Below, piece by piece: positions 32,639 to 41,919 of a DNA stretch of 64,000 nt (position 1 is the stretch's first letter; every line of letters starts with the position of its first letter). The notes under the pieces were generated by a model. The model had not been told where the DNA came from. It ran no database searches and was given only the letters and a program-made list of their open reading frames with translations. The DNA is from Clostridiales bacterium (lineage in GTDB: Bacteria > Bacillota > Clostridia > Christensenellales > Aristaeellaceae): positions 33,516 to 97,515 of the forward strand of contig JAFGGL010000036.1 of the NCBI GenBank assembly GCA_016930575.1, in the 5' to 3' direction. The position numbers and the translations under genes are program-made.

Positions 32639-33706
32639 ATGGATCGCAAAGACGAAATCATCAAGCTGCAGATGGATGTTATCCAACAGATGACCGAATC
32701 CAATTTGAAACGCATCGCGGATGATTTATGGGGCCTTCCTACGCTGAAGGCGGGCGGCGAGCCCGTTGTGAAGCAAAACGATACAAAGACCGGCATCGGC
32801 GAAAGCACGAAACCGCAGGAGGTCCCCAAGCCGGAACCGGAAGTCGTCGAGACGATTGAGGACCTAAAAAAAGAACTGGAAAGCTACATCGGGCTTCAGA
32901 TCGTCAAGCAGGAAGTGGAAAGCCTGGTCAACCTCGTCACCATCCAGAAACTCCGCGTGAAAAACGATCTGCCCGTGGAGGACCTTTCGCTGCATTTGGT
33001 GTTTTCCGGCAATCCGGGCACGGGCAAAACCATGATCGCACGGCTGATGTCGCGCATCTATAAGGTACTGGGTATCCTCTCCAAGGGCCACCTGGTGGAG
33101 ACCGACCGCAGCGGGCTGGTTGCCGGATACGTCGGCCAGACGGCCATCAAGACCTCCGAGGTCATCAAAAAAGCGCTGGGCGGCGTGCTGTTCATCGACG
33201 AGGCCTACGCCCTGACCGGCGCAACCGAAAACGACTACGGGCAGGAAGCCGTCAATACGCTATTAAAGGCCATGGAAGACAACCGGGACGATCTGGTGAT
33301 CATCGTAGCAGGATATCCCGCGCTGATGCGGGGATTCATCAAATCCAACCCGGGACTGGAAAGCCGCTTCAACCGCTTCCTGTATTTCGAAGATTATTCC
33401 GCCAAGGAAATGCTGGATATTTTCGATATGCGCTGTAAACAAAGCGGTTATACGCTGGACTATGACACGCATAGGCAACTGGAAGGCTATCTGCAGAAAT
33501 TCAGCGAGAACAACCTGCACTTCGGCAACGCGCGCGGCGTGCGCAACCTCTTTGAACGCGCGGTCAGCGCGCAGGCAAACCGGCTTGCAAAGCAAAAAGA
33601 AGTCACCCGCGACGAGCTGATGAAGCTGACGAGCGAAGACGTACGCATCGCAGCGGGCGAAGAGAAGCAGGCGGCCAAACCCGCCGATACATTGACAAAC
33701 GAGTGA
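32639..33706 (+). CDS. AAA family ATPase of the CbxX/CfqX (SpoVK-like) group
   Basis: 355 residues. An N-terminal ~75-residue region (helical, then Pro/Glu-rich) is followed by one AAA module: Walker A SGNPGTGKT (about 122-130), GYVGQTAIKT pore loop, Walker B VLFIDEAYA (about 183-191), sensor and arginine finger SRFNR. The group includes Rubisco activase CbbX and the Bacillus sporulation protein SpoVK, which remodel protein partners. Its partner is unknown. There is no other sporulation gene in the window. ATG 32639 follows AAAGGAG. Confidence 0.88.
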   Translation: MDRKDEIIKLQMDVIQQMTESNLKRIADDLWGLPTLKAGGEPVVKQNDTKTGIGESTKPQEVPKPEPEVVETIEDLKKELESYIGLQIVKQEVESLVNLVTIQKLRVKNDLPVEDLSLHLVFSGNPGTGKTMIARLMSRIYKVLGILSKGHLVETDRSGLVAGYVGQTAIKTSEVIKKALGGVLFIDEAYALTGATENDYGQEAVNTLLKAMEDNRDDLVIIVAGYPALMRGFIKSNPGLESRFNRFLYFEDYSAKEMLDIFDMRCKQSGYTLDYDTHRQLEGYLQKFSENNLHFGNARGVRNLFERAVSAQANRLAKQKEVTRDELMKLTSEDVRIAAGEEKQAAKPADTLTNE

Positions 33707-33719
33707 TTTGCGGTATGAT
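33692..33719 (+). promoter_or_regulatory. Promoter of the phoH-era operon, overlapping the end of the AAA gene
   Basis: TTGACA (33692-33697), 16 bp, TATGAT (33714-33719). The -35 lies in the last codons of the ATPase gene. It should start a separate phoH-pgpH-ybeY/cdd-era transcript. Confidence 0.8.
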
Positions 33720-33753
33720 ACCCGTGTACTGACGCAGGATCGGAGGAATGCTT

Positions 33754-34746
33754 TTGACGCAAGGAACGCAGGCTGTCATTTCATTGGAAAACATGGATTC
33801 ATGTTTATCGCTGTTTGGCTCGAACGACCAGAACCTCCCGCTCTTTGAAAGTGAACTGGATGTTACCTTGTCCGTTCGCGGCTCTGAGTTGAAAATAACA
33901 GGCGCCGATGACAATGTCAGCATGGCTTCTCAGGTGGTTGAAAAGCTGAGTGATCTGCTGCGCAGGAACGCCCAGGTAGACCGCACAACGCTCCGGTACG
34001 CCATAGCGCTGGCCAAAAGAGGCGAACTGGACCGTATAGACGATATCGCGTTTGAAGTCGTCGCCATCACGCACCGGGGGCGGCCCATCCGCTGTAAAAC
34101 GCTTGGGCAATACGAATACGTACAGTCCATCCGCGAACACGAACTCACCTTCGCGGTCGGCCCGGCCGGCACTGGCAAGACATACCTCGCCATGGCGCTG
34201 GCGATCGTCGCGCTGCGCAACAAGCAGGTCGAACGCATCGTGCTCACGCGGCCCGCCGTGGAAGCGGGCGAGAAGCTTGGGTTCCTGCCCGGCGACTTAA
34301 GCCAGAAGGTAGACCCCTATCTGCGCCCGCTCTACGACGCGCTGTTTGACATGATGGGCGCGGAATCCTACCAGCGGCTGCAGGAGCGCGGAGTGCTGGA
34401 GATCGCGCCGCTTGCATATATGCGCGGCCGGACGCTGTCGGACAGCTTTATCATCCTGGACGAGGCGCAGAACACCACCCCCGAACAAATGAAGATGTTT
34501 TTGACCCGTATGGGCGCCGGCTCGCACGCAGTTGTGACCGGCGACGTTACGCAGACAGACCTTCCCCCGGGCAAGCAGTCCGGGCTTTTGCAGGCGATGT
34601 CTGTGCTGCGGGATATAGAGAATATCGGCATGGTAAAACTCGATCATTCCGACGTCGTGCGCCACGATATGGTGCAGAACATCGTCAAAGCCTATGAAAA
34701 GCATGAGGAGGCCCTTCTGAGGAGGAATGCAGACGATGGCACCTAA
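33754..34746 (+). CDS. phoH: PhoH family protein (PhoH-like ATPase)
   Basis: About 330 residues. After an N-terminal ~120-residue domain comes the P-loop ATPase: Walker A VGPAGTGKT near 137, RPAVEAGEKLGFLPGD typical of PhoH and Walker B FIILDEAQN near 233. PhoH-like proteins (YbeZ) act with YbeY in rRNA/RNA processing, and a YbeY domain is two genes downstream. The track starts at ATG 33748, only 1 nt after GGAGG. TTG 33754 has a 7-nt spacing and is the better start, though both are possible. Confidence 0.92.
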   Translation: MTQGTQAVISLENMDSCLSLFGSNDQNLPLFESELDVTLSVRGSELKITGADDNVSMASQVVEKLSDLLRRNAQVDRTTLRYAIALAKRGELDRIDDIAFEVVAITHRGRPIRCKTLGQYEYVQSIREHELTFAVGPAGTGKTYLAMALAIVALRNKQVERIVLTRPAVEAGEKLGFLPGDLSQKVDPYLRPLYDALFDMMGAESYQRLQERGVLEIAPLAYMRGRTLSDSFIILDEAQNTTPEQMKMFLTRMGAGSHAVVTGDVTQTDLPPGKQSGLLQAMSVLRDIENIGMVKLDHSDVVRHDMVQNIVKAYEKHEEALLRRNADDGT

Positions 34747-37030
34747 AATGCCGGTCAACACCCTCGCAAAACTCTCCATCGGAAAGTTTTTCGACAATCT
34801 TTGTAAGGCTCTGCAAACGAAAACCGCAAAATGCTTCTATATCCTTCTTGCGGCTTCTGTTTTGCTGATCGTTTTGTTTTTCGTCGCCATCACGCCCGAA
34901 CGCTACCACCTGCAGGTGGGCGACATCGCCTATAAAACCATCACGGCTTCCAAGGACGTTGTGGACGAAACCGCTACCGCAAGACAGCGGGAAGAGGCCG
35001 CACGCCTCGTGGAGCCGATCTACCTGCACAAGGAGGGCGTGGCTGCGGAGGTGCTGCAGACCCTGACCTCCGTTCTGACACAGGTCAACGCCGTGCAGCA
35101 ATACGGTAAAAGCACGCTGGAGCAATACGCGCCCGGCGACGCGAAGGCACAGCGTGCGTATGTGTTCAATACAGCGGAGCTGGAATACGCCGCTTCGCTC
35201 GCGCCTTCGCTCAGTCTTGCCTCGTATCAGTTGGATACGCTGCTGCGCGCGTCGGACGACGATATACAAAACATGAACCTGAACATCACCGCCGCGGTGG
35301 AAAACACCATGAGTTCCACCGTGCGCGAGGGGTATGTGAACGAGGCCATCGACTACCTGCAGCAGATCATCGGCTACAAAACCGGAATCGACCTGCTGCA
35401 AAACGTCGTTACGCCGATTTTGCGCAAGGTCATCCAGCCCAATATGATCATTGACACCGAAGCGACCGAAGCGCTGCGGCAGGAAGCGCGCGACGCGGTG
35501 GAACCCGTCGTGTACAAGCAGGGGCAAAACATCATCGTCGCCCGGGAGCGCGTGACCGCCAACCAGCTGGAAATGCTGCGCAGCCTGGGATTATTGGATG
35601 ACGAGAACATCGATATGATCTCCTATCTCGGCGGCGGGCTGATCGTGCTGCTGGCGATGGCTGTGCTCACGATCATCCTGTGGCTGTTCGGCAGGGGCAA
35701 TTTCGTCGACCCGATGAAGCTGACGATACTCCTGATCGTGCTGTGCATTTCCTTTACCGCGTGCATCGGCGGGAAACTGATCCATATTGCCGCGCCGCCC
35801 ATCCTGCTGGGCGCGATGGCGGTCACCAGCCTGCTTGGCATGGCGTACGGCTTTGCCGCCAACATTTCTTTGGCGATACTCGTCAGTTCCCTGATCCTCG
35901 GCGGGGATTCGACTTTCGGCACCGAGATGGTCAACCTGATTCTGCCGGCATTGATCAGCGGGTTCGTCGTGATCATGATGATCAGGCGCAGGCCCAACAG
36001 GCAGCAGATCCTCATCGCCGGCGTCGTTGCCGCCGTGATCAATATGCTGATCATCCTGTCCGTCAGCTTTATGACGAACACATCGATCGCGGACGGATTC
36101 ACCAACGCCCTGTGGTCGGCGGCGGGCGCGGTGGTCGCGTCGCTCTTATGCGTAGGATTGGATCTGGTCTTTGAGACCACGTTCCGGCTTGCCACGCCCG
36201 GGAAACTGCTGGAGCTTTCCAACCCGAACCATCCGCTGCTTCGCCGGCTTTTGCTGGAAGCGCCGGGAACCTATCACCATTCCATCATCGTGGCCAACCT
36301 GGCCGAAAGCGCAGCCGAGGCCATCGGCGCCAATCCGCTGCTGGCGCGCGTCGGCGCGTATTTCCACGATATCGGCAAGATGAAGCGGCCGATCTACTTC
36401 AAGGAAAACCAATTCGGCGAGGACCCGCACCAGATGACCAACCCCTTCGTATCCGCCGCCATCCTGATCGCACATACGACAGATGGCCTGGCGCTTGCGC
36501 AGAGCTACCGGCTGCCGCTGGAGATACAGGATATCATCGTCGAGCATCACGGGGATACGCCTGTGATCTACTTCTACCAGAAGGCTATGGAGGAATCCGA
36601 CGACCAACTGGTGGACATCGACGATTTTCGCTACGACGGCCGCCGTCCGCATACCAAGGAAAGCGCGATCATCATGCTGGCGGACACGGTGGAAGCCGCT
36701 GTGCGCTCCATGCCGGACCCGACGCCCAAAACCATCCGCGCGAATATCGAGAAGCTCGTTTCGAATAAGATTCAGGACGGCCAGCTGAGCCAGGCGCCGA
36801 TCACGCTGTCGGATATCGATAAGATATCCGAAGCCTTTGCCACGGTATTAAACGGCGTGTTCCACGAGCGGATCGAATACCCGGAGCCTCCCGCGAAGCG
36901 GGAAAAACCCAAAACGGCCTACAATCCCGCCTCGGCTTCCGCGCCCGCTCCGGCAGTCAAGAAACCAAAACCCGCGGCAGAGAAGAAGTCCGACGCGGCT
37001 TTAAACCCGGAGGAGCCGAATAAGCCATGA
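34736..37030 (+). CDS. pgpH: PgpH-type 7TM-HD cyclic-di-AMP phosphodiesterase
   Basis: 764 residues: first span at about 40-60, an extracellular 7TMR-HDED domain (to about 290), a block of seven hydrophobic spans (about 300-470) and a cytoplasmic HD domain with YHHSIIVANL (about 513) and YFHDIGK (about 541), plus a second His motif EHHGDTP. These proteins hydrolyse c-di-AMP and so influence turgor and wall homeostasis. The C-terminal Pro/Lys/Ala tail is low complexity. ATG 34736 lies 10 nt after GGAGG. The track ATG at 34727 is 1 nt from it. The start overlaps phoH by 11 bp. Confidence 0.92.
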   Translation: MAPKMPVNTLAKLSIGKFFDNLCKALQTKTAKCFYILLAASVLLIVLFFVAITPERYHLQVGDIAYKTITASKDVVDETATARQREEAARLVEPIYLHKEGVAAEVLQTLTSVLTQVNAVQQYGKSTLEQYAPGDAKAQRAYVFNTAELEYAASLAPSLSLASYQLDTLLRASDDDIQNMNLNITAAVENTMSSTVREGYVNEAIDYLQQIIGYKTGIDLLQNVVTPILRKVIQPNMIIDTEATEALRQEARDAVEPVVYKQGQNIIVARERVTANQLEMLRSLGLLDDENIDMISYLGGGLIVLLAMAVLTIILWLFGRGNFVDPMKLTILLIVLCISFTACIGGKLIHIAAPPILLGAMAVTSLLGMAYGFAANISLAILVSSLILGGDSTFGTEMVNLILPALISGFVVIMMIRRRPNRQQILIAGVVAAVINMLIILSVSFMTNTSIADGFTNALWSAAGAVVASLLCVGLDLVFETTFRLATPGKLLELSNPNHPLLRRLLLEAPGTYHHSIIVANLAESAAEAIGANPLLARVGAYFHDIGKMKRPIYFKENQFGEDPHQMTNPFVSAAILIAHTTDGLALAQSYRLPLEIQDIIVEHHGDTPVIYFYQKAMEESDDQLVDIDDFRYDGRRPHTKESAIIMLADTVEAAVRSMPDPTPKTIRANIEKLVSNKIQDGQLSQAPITLSDIDKISEAFATVLNGVFHERIEYPEPPAKREKPKTAYNPASASAPAPAVKKPKPAAEKKSDAALNPEEPNKP

Positions 37031-37917
37031 AATTGATATGGGTTGAAGGCGCAAATATGTTTAAGGCCCCTACAGCCGAGGTCGCGGATTGCTGCGCAGC
37101 CGTGGAAAGCCTGACCCTCCCCTGCGGCGTGTATCTCACGCTGGTAAACGACGAACATATGCGTCAGATCAACAAAATCCACCGCGGCATCGACGAATCC
37201 ACCGACGTCCTCTCCTTCCCCACCGTCAACTATCCGCAGGGCGTGACCGCGTCCGGCGCGGCAGAGTTAATCAAACAGGAATACTCCGACGACGAGAAGG
37301 TCTATATCCTCGGCGAGATCTTCATCTCGTACGAGCATGTCCGCTCGCAGGCTGAACTCTACCGGCATTCCACAAGCCGCGAGCTGTGTTTTCTGCTGGC
37401 GCACGGCATCTACCATTGTTTCGGCTACGATCATGAACAGCCCAATACGCAAACCCGGATGCGGAACATGGAAGAAAAAGCGCTGGAACTCGCGGGCATC
37501 CCGCGTGATGAAATGCCCCTCTGCGAGCCTACGGACGAAGAGCTGGTCGCGCTGGCGAAAGAAGCGATGTACAAATCGTATAGCCCGTACAGCCGTTTCA
37601 AGGTCGGCGCGTGCGTGCTGAGCGAAGGCGGGCGTGTGTTTACCGGAACCAATATCGAAAACGCTTCCTACGGGCTGACGATATGCGCCGAACGGTCCGC
37701 GATCTTCAAAGCAGTCGGCGAAGGCGTGAAGGATTTCAAGGCCATCGCCATCACCGCCGAAAACGCGCCGCCCTGGCCCTGCGGCGCCTGCCGCCAGGTG
37801 CTCAACGAGTTCGCACCCGATATCCGCGTGCTCATCGCCTGGGGCAAGGATCAAACCGACGAAGCCAAACTCTCCGCATTGCTCCCCCACGGCTTCGGAC
37901 CAAATGATTTGCCCTGA
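37027..37917 (+). CDS. Fusion of YbeY endoribonuclease and cytidine deaminase
   Basis: One uninterrupted 296-residue frame encodes two complete proteins. Residues 1-155 are YbeY, the 16S rRNA 3'-end processing/quality-control RNase, with the zinc motif HGIYHCFGYDH. Residues about 166-296 are cytidine deaminase (CAERSAI and PCGACRQV zinc motifs, YSPYSRFKVGA start). In many Firmicutes the order is phoH - ybeY - dgkA - cdd - era. Here dgkA is missing and its neighbours are joined in frame through a short linker (PRDEMPLCEPTDEE). No ribosome site is seen at the junction. The start overlaps pgpH by 4 bp and era follows after 11 bp. Confidence 0.92.
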   Translation: MKLIWVEGANMFKAPTAEVADCCAAVESLTLPCGVYLTLVNDEHMRQINKIHRGIDESTDVLSFPTVNYPQGVTASGAAELIKQEYSDDEKVYILGEIFISYEHVRSQAELYRHSTSRELCFLLAHGIYHCFGYDHEQPNTQTRMRNMEEKALELAGIPRDEMPLCEPTDEELVALAKEAMYKSYSPYSRFKVGACVLSEGGRVFTGTNIENASYGLTICAERSAIFKAVGEGVKDFKAIAITAENAPPWPCGACRQVLNEFAPDIRVLIAWGKDQTDEAKLSALLPHGFGPNDLP

Positions 37918-37928
37918 AAGGACGCCGG

Positions 37929-38828
37929 ATGGAGAATAGTAAAGCATTCCGTTCGGGCTTTATCGCGATCATCGGCCGCCCGAACGTTGGGAAAAGCACG
38001 CTGCTCAACGGCCTGCTCGGAGAAAAAATTGCCATCGTTTCAAGCAAGCCGCAGACGACGCGCAACCGCATCGTGGGCGTGATCACAGACGAACAGTATC
38101 AGGCCGTGTTTATGGATACCCCCGGCATCCATACGCCGCACAACCGCCTGGGCGAGTATATGATGCAGACTGTGCACGATTCGCTGCTGGGCATCGATGC
38201 GTTGGCGCTGGTGATAGACGCCGCCAGGGTACAGGAAGCTGACCGGAAGCTCGCTCAGGAAATGAGCGGGCGGGACGTATGTAAGATCCTCGTGCTCAAT
38301 AAAATCGACCTGCTGCCGAAGGCGAAGCTGCTGTCCGTCATCCAATCCTTCGCGGACGCCGGATACGACGAGATCGTCCCCGTCAGCGCGCTGATGGGCG
38401 ACGGCACCGAATTACTGAAAAAAGTGCTGGTCAAGGCGCTGCCGGATGGGCCGAAGTATTTCCCGGACGACGCGCTGACCGACCAGCCCGAACGCTTTAT
38501 CTGCGCGGAAATGATACGCGAAAAGGCACTCCACCTGCTGAAGGATGAAGTGCCGCACGGTATCGGTATCGAAGTCCTTCAGGTGGAGAAGGTCTCGGAC
38601 AGGCTGACCGAGATCCACGCGACCATCTACTGCGAACGCCCTTCGCACAAGGGCATCATCATCGGCAGGCGGGGCGGCATGCTCCGGCAGATCGGCGCCG
38701 ACGCCCGGCAGGATATCGAAGCGCTTTTGAACACCCACGTACATCTGCAGCTCTGGGTGAAAGTGAGTCCGGACTGGCGCAACCATCCCGGCGATTTGAA
38801 AACGCTCGGGTATACGGCGGAAGACTAA
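37929..38828 (+). CDS. era: GTPase Era
   Basis: The 299-residue GTPase binds 16S rRNA and the 30S subunit during ribosome assembly. G1 is GRPNVGKST near 17-25, the Thr-rich switch and DTPG motif (MDTPGIHTP) follow, then NKID near 120, and a C-terminal KH domain containing IIIGRRGGMLRQIG (about 238-251). ATG 37929 follows GAAAGGACG. It ends the phoH operon and its stop codon overlaps that of recN on the other strand. Confidence 0.95.
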   Translation: MENSKAFRSGFIAIIGRPNVGKSTLLNGLLGEKIAIVSSKPQTTRNRIVGVITDEQYQAVFMDTPGIHTPHNRLGEYMMQTVHDSLLGIDALALVIDAARVQEADRKLAQEMSGRDVCKILVLNKIDLLPKAKLLSVIQSFADAGYDEIVPVSALMGDGTELLKKVLVKALPDGPKYFPDDALTDQPERFICAEMIREKALHLLKDEVPHGIGIEVLQVEKVSDRLTEIHATIYCERPSHKGIIIGRRGGMLRQIGADARQDIEALLNTHVHLQLWVKVSPDWRNHPGDLKTLGYTAED

Positions 38829-40540
38829 TCGCGCTTCTTTCTGTTCTGCGCCGCTTCCACCATATTCCGCGCGTGCAGCTTGCCGCTGCTCCCGCCCAAG
38901 TCCTGCGTACCCAGCAGGCTGGCCACCGCGTCCACGCGCTCTTCGTAATCTAGTTCCCGCAGCGTCGTAATCGTACGGTCTCCGGAAACCTGCTTTTCAA
39001 CCAAATACTGATGGTCCGCCATCGCCGCGATCTGCGGCAAGTGCGAGACGCAGATGACTTGATGATGTCGCGCGATATCATCCATTTTTTCGGCGACGAC
39101 GCCGGCTACCCGGCCGCTGATTCCCGTATCGATCTCATCAAAGATCATCGTGGGTATCAGGCGCTTGTCCGCGGCCGCCGCCTTCATCGCCAGCATGATG
39201 CGCGACATTTCGCCGCCGGAGGCGATGCGCTTGAGCGGCTTGAGCGGCTCGCCGAGGTTCGGGGAGATGTGAAAGCCGACGTGGTCGTCGCCCTCGGGCG
39301 AAGGCTGCTGCCTGCCGCTTGAATCGTGCGGGGTGAACACACAGGCAAAGCTGGTGCGCTCCATGCCGAGGTCGTTGAGTTGTCGCTCGATGATGGCCTG
39401 AAATTTCCCGGCGACCTGCTTGCGCGAGGTCGAAAGCTTTGACGCCGCGCCGCGGTATTCCGACAGCGACTGCTTATATTCCGCTTCCGCTTTTTTTAGC
39501 GTTTCATCCATCGATTGGATGGTTTTGAGTTCCTGGGACAGCTCTTCATAGTAATCGCACAGCGTGTCGGCCTCCATGCCGTAGCGCTTCTCCAGCCTCC
39601 GGTACACGTCCAGGCGCGCCAGCACCTGCTCGTATTTCTCCTCGTCGTAATCCTCTTCATCGACCAACGCTCGCACGTCCAACGCAGTCTCCTCGGCCTC
39701 GTAGAACGCGCTCTGCAGCCGCTCCGCAAGCGCCTTGAAGCGATCGTCGTACTCGGCGATGCGCTGGCTTTCTTCCACGGCGCCGCGCAGCAGCGCGTTC
39801 ACGCCGAGGTTCGTGCCTTCGCTTGCCGTCATGTTCTGATATACGGCCTTCAGCGCGTTGGCGATCTTTTCGTGATCCGCAAAACGCATGCGCAGGTTCG
39901 TCAGCTTTTCTTTCTCACCGGCGACTGGCTTGGCTTCCTTCAGATCCTTGACGCGGGATTCCAGAAATTCCTGCCGCTGCGCGCGCTGCGCGTTTTCCCT
40001 GCGTATCGCGTTGAATTTCGCGCCCGCCTCATGCCACGCTTCGTATTGATCGTTTACATCTTTTAGAAGGATTTGATGCGTTTCGTCCCCGAACGCATCC
40101 AGGTAGGCAAGGTGATGGTGCTCGTCTAATAAGCTCTGGTGCTCGTGCTGGCCGTGGATGTCCACCAGGATCTCGGTCACCTGCCGCAGAAAATTGAGCT
40201 GCACGATCACGCCGCAGACGCGGCACACGTTGCGGTCGGACATGCTGATCTCCCGGAAAACGGACATCATTCCGCCGTCCGCTTCCAGTGATTCGGTTTT
40301 CAACAAATCTTTAATCTGCCGGTTATCGGAAATATCGAATATCGCTTCAACGGTCGCCTTTTCGCAGCCGGTGCGTATCAAATTCCTGTCCGCCCGCTCC
40401 CCAAGCACCAGGTTGATCGAATCCACAACGATGGATTTACCGGCGCCGGTCTCGCCCGTGAGCACATGCAGACCGTCGAAAAACTGCACGTTCAGTTCCT
40501 CAATCAGCGCGATGTTCCGTACGGTCATGGATTTGAGCAT
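38825..40540 (-). CDS. recN: DNA repair protein RecN
   Basis: An SMC-like ATPase of 571 residues acting early in double-strand break repair. Walker A is GETGAGKS near 30, then a long coiled coil (about 155-380), the signature LKRIASGGEMSRIML and Walker B MIFDEIDTGISG. The track start (GTG 40564) would include the ribosome site. ATG 40540 gives MLKSMTVRNIALIEE, the usual RecN start. It is the last gene of the eight-gene operon, 27 bp after argR, a common pairing in Gram-positives. Confidence 0.94.
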   Translation of the reverse strand: MLKSMTVRNIALIEELNVQFFDGLHVLTGETGAGKSIVVDSINLVLGERADRNLIRTGCEKATVEAIFDISDNRQIKDLLKTESLEADGGMMSVFREISMSDRNVCRVCGVIVQLNFLRQVTEILVDIHGQHEHQSLLDEHHHLAYLDAFGDETHQILLKDVNDQYEAWHEAGAKFNAIRRENAQRAQRQEFLESRVKDLKEAKPVAGEKEKLTNLRMRFADHEKIANALKAVYQNMTASEGTNLGVNALLRGAVEESQRIAEYDDRFKALAERLQSAFYEAEETALDVRALVDEEDYDEEKYEQVLARLDVYRRLEKRYGMEADTLCDYYEELSQELKTIQSMDETLKKAEAEYKQSLSEYRGAASKLSTSRKQVAGKFQAIIERQLNDLGMERTSFACVFTPHDSSGRQQPSPEGDDHVGFHISPNLGEPLKPLKRIASGGEMSRIMLAMKAAAADKRLIPTMIFDEIDTGISGRVAGVVAEKMDDIARHHQVICVSHLPQIAAMADHQYLVEKQVSGDRTITTLRELDYEERVDAVASLLGTQDLGGSSGKLHARNMVEAAQNRKKRD

Positions 40541-40567
40541 CGTTTTATACGTCCCTTTCCGCACGGA

Positions 40568-41017
40568 TCAGCGAAGCATTTCGTTGATTTTTGTTAAAAT
40601 CTCTTCTACGTCGTCGATGCTGCGTACGATCAGCAGCACCGTGTTATCGCCCGCGAGCGTGCCTATCACTTCCGACCAGCCCAGGCTATCCAGCATCTCG
40701 GCGGCCACGTTTGCGCTGCCCGAAAGCGTCCGGATCACGACCTGGTTGTACGCTGCCGATACCGAAAGCACCGATTCGCTGAAGATACGCCGGAAGCGCT
40801 CATCCAGCGTATGCTCGACGTTTTCCACCATCGTATAGCGGTATACGCCTTCGTTGGAGAGGGTTTTCAACAGCCGGAGTTCCTTGATGTCGCGCGAAAC
40901 CGTTGCCTGTGTGACGTTGAAATTCAGCTTCTTCAGCGCTTCGGCAAGTTCTTCCTGGGTGTTGATGTCCTGTTGTCGGATGATTTCGAGAATCGCTTTC
41001 TGCCTGGTTGCTTTCAT
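40568..41017 (-). CDS. argR: Arginine repressor ArgR/AhrC
   Basis: 149 residues: N-terminal winged helix with ATVSRDIKELRLLK (about 38-51) and a C-terminal arginine-binding, hexamer-forming domain with GTLAGDNTVLLIVR. It senses arginine and represses biosynthesis or activates catabolism genes. The track start (41092) lies in nadK. ATG 41017 follows ACAGGAGGTATATCGA. No arginine gene is in the window, so its targets are elsewhere. Confidence 0.93.
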   Translation of the reverse strand: MKATRQKAILEIIRQQDINTQEELAEALKKLNFNVTQATVSRDIKELRLLKTLSNEGVYRYTMVENVEHTLDERFRRIFSESVLSVSAAYNQVVIRTLSGSANVAAEMLDSLGWSEVIGTLAGDNTVLLIVRSIDDVEEILTKINEMLR

Positions 41018-41033
41018 TCGATATACCTCCTGT

Positions 41034-41870
41034 TTAACAGCTCCACTCGGATAGTTTGTCCCGGATACGGTGAAAAAAGCTTTGGGTACCAAAGCTGAAT
41101 AACTTGACCGTTTTATCGGACTTCTGAATCAAAATCGATTCGCATCTGTTCAGTTTGCATACCATTTTACCGTCCACATCCAACTGCACCTGCTGCTCCT
41201 TCTCGCATTCCAGTTCAACGGTGATCGCCTGCGACGCGTCGGCGACCACGGGCCGGTGCTGCAGCGAGTGCGGGCAGATCGGCGACAGCAGGATGCAGTC
41301 CACTCCCGGGCATACGATCGGTCCGCCCGCGGACAGCGAATACCCCGTGGAGCCCGTCGGCGTGGAGACGATCAGTCCGTCCGCCTTGTACCTTGCGACA
41401 AGCTCATGCTCCACCGATGCCTTCACGGTGATCAGGCGTGCGTATCCGGCGCGGCTGATTACGACGTCGTTGAGTGCGGTTTTCAGCACTTCTCCTTTGC
41501 GGATGACGTCCAGAGTCATTCTGTTTTCTATCGAATACTCCCCTGTTTTCAGGCGTTCACATATGGTGGGAAGCTGATCCAGATTGACCTCGATAAGAAA
41601 CCCGATATGGCCGGTGTTTACACCAAGCAGCGGGATATCCCATTTCAGCGCGGTCTGCACGCCGGTCAATAACGTACCGTCCCCACCGACGGCGATCACG
41701 AATTCCGGCTTTGCGACAGGGTCGAATTTCGTCCTGTTCCCTATGGCGTTTTTTAGCCACGGCTCGGTGGAAACCGTCATCCCTTCCGCATGCAAAACCG
41801 ACACGATCTGCTCCGCGATCGCGATCTGATCCTCTCGGTTGGGACGCATCATCAGGTAGGCTTTACGCAT
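41034..41870 (-). CDS. nadK: NAD kinase
   Basis: A 278-residue kinase making NADP from NAD. GGDGTLL (about 59-65) is the catalytic motif, with NTGHIGFL near 83, the NE/ND-like loop LNDVVISR and the Gly-rich TPTGSTGYSLSAGGPI. ATG 41870 follows CAGGAGATC. The track start (41969) adds 33 unrelated residues. It stands between tlyA and argR in the order common to clostridia (tlyA-nadK-argR-recN). Confidence 0.93.
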   Translation of the reverse strand: MRKAYLMMRPNREDQIAIAEQIVSVLHAEGMTVSTEPWLKNAIGNRTKFDPVAKPEFVIAVGGDGTLLTGVQTALKWDIPLLGVNTGHIGFLIEVNLDQLPTICERLKTGEYSIENRMTLDVIRKGEVLKTALNDVVISRAGYARLITVKASVEHELVARYKADGLIVSTPTGSTGYSLSAGGPIVCPGVDCILLSPICPHSLQHRPVVADASQAITVELECEKEQQVQLDVDGKMVCKLNRCESILIQKSDKTVKLFSFGTQSFFHRIRDKLSEWSC

Positions 41871-41919
41871 ATCCGGATCTCCTGTTTCGTATTCATTATG
41901 TATATTATATTGTGAATAT

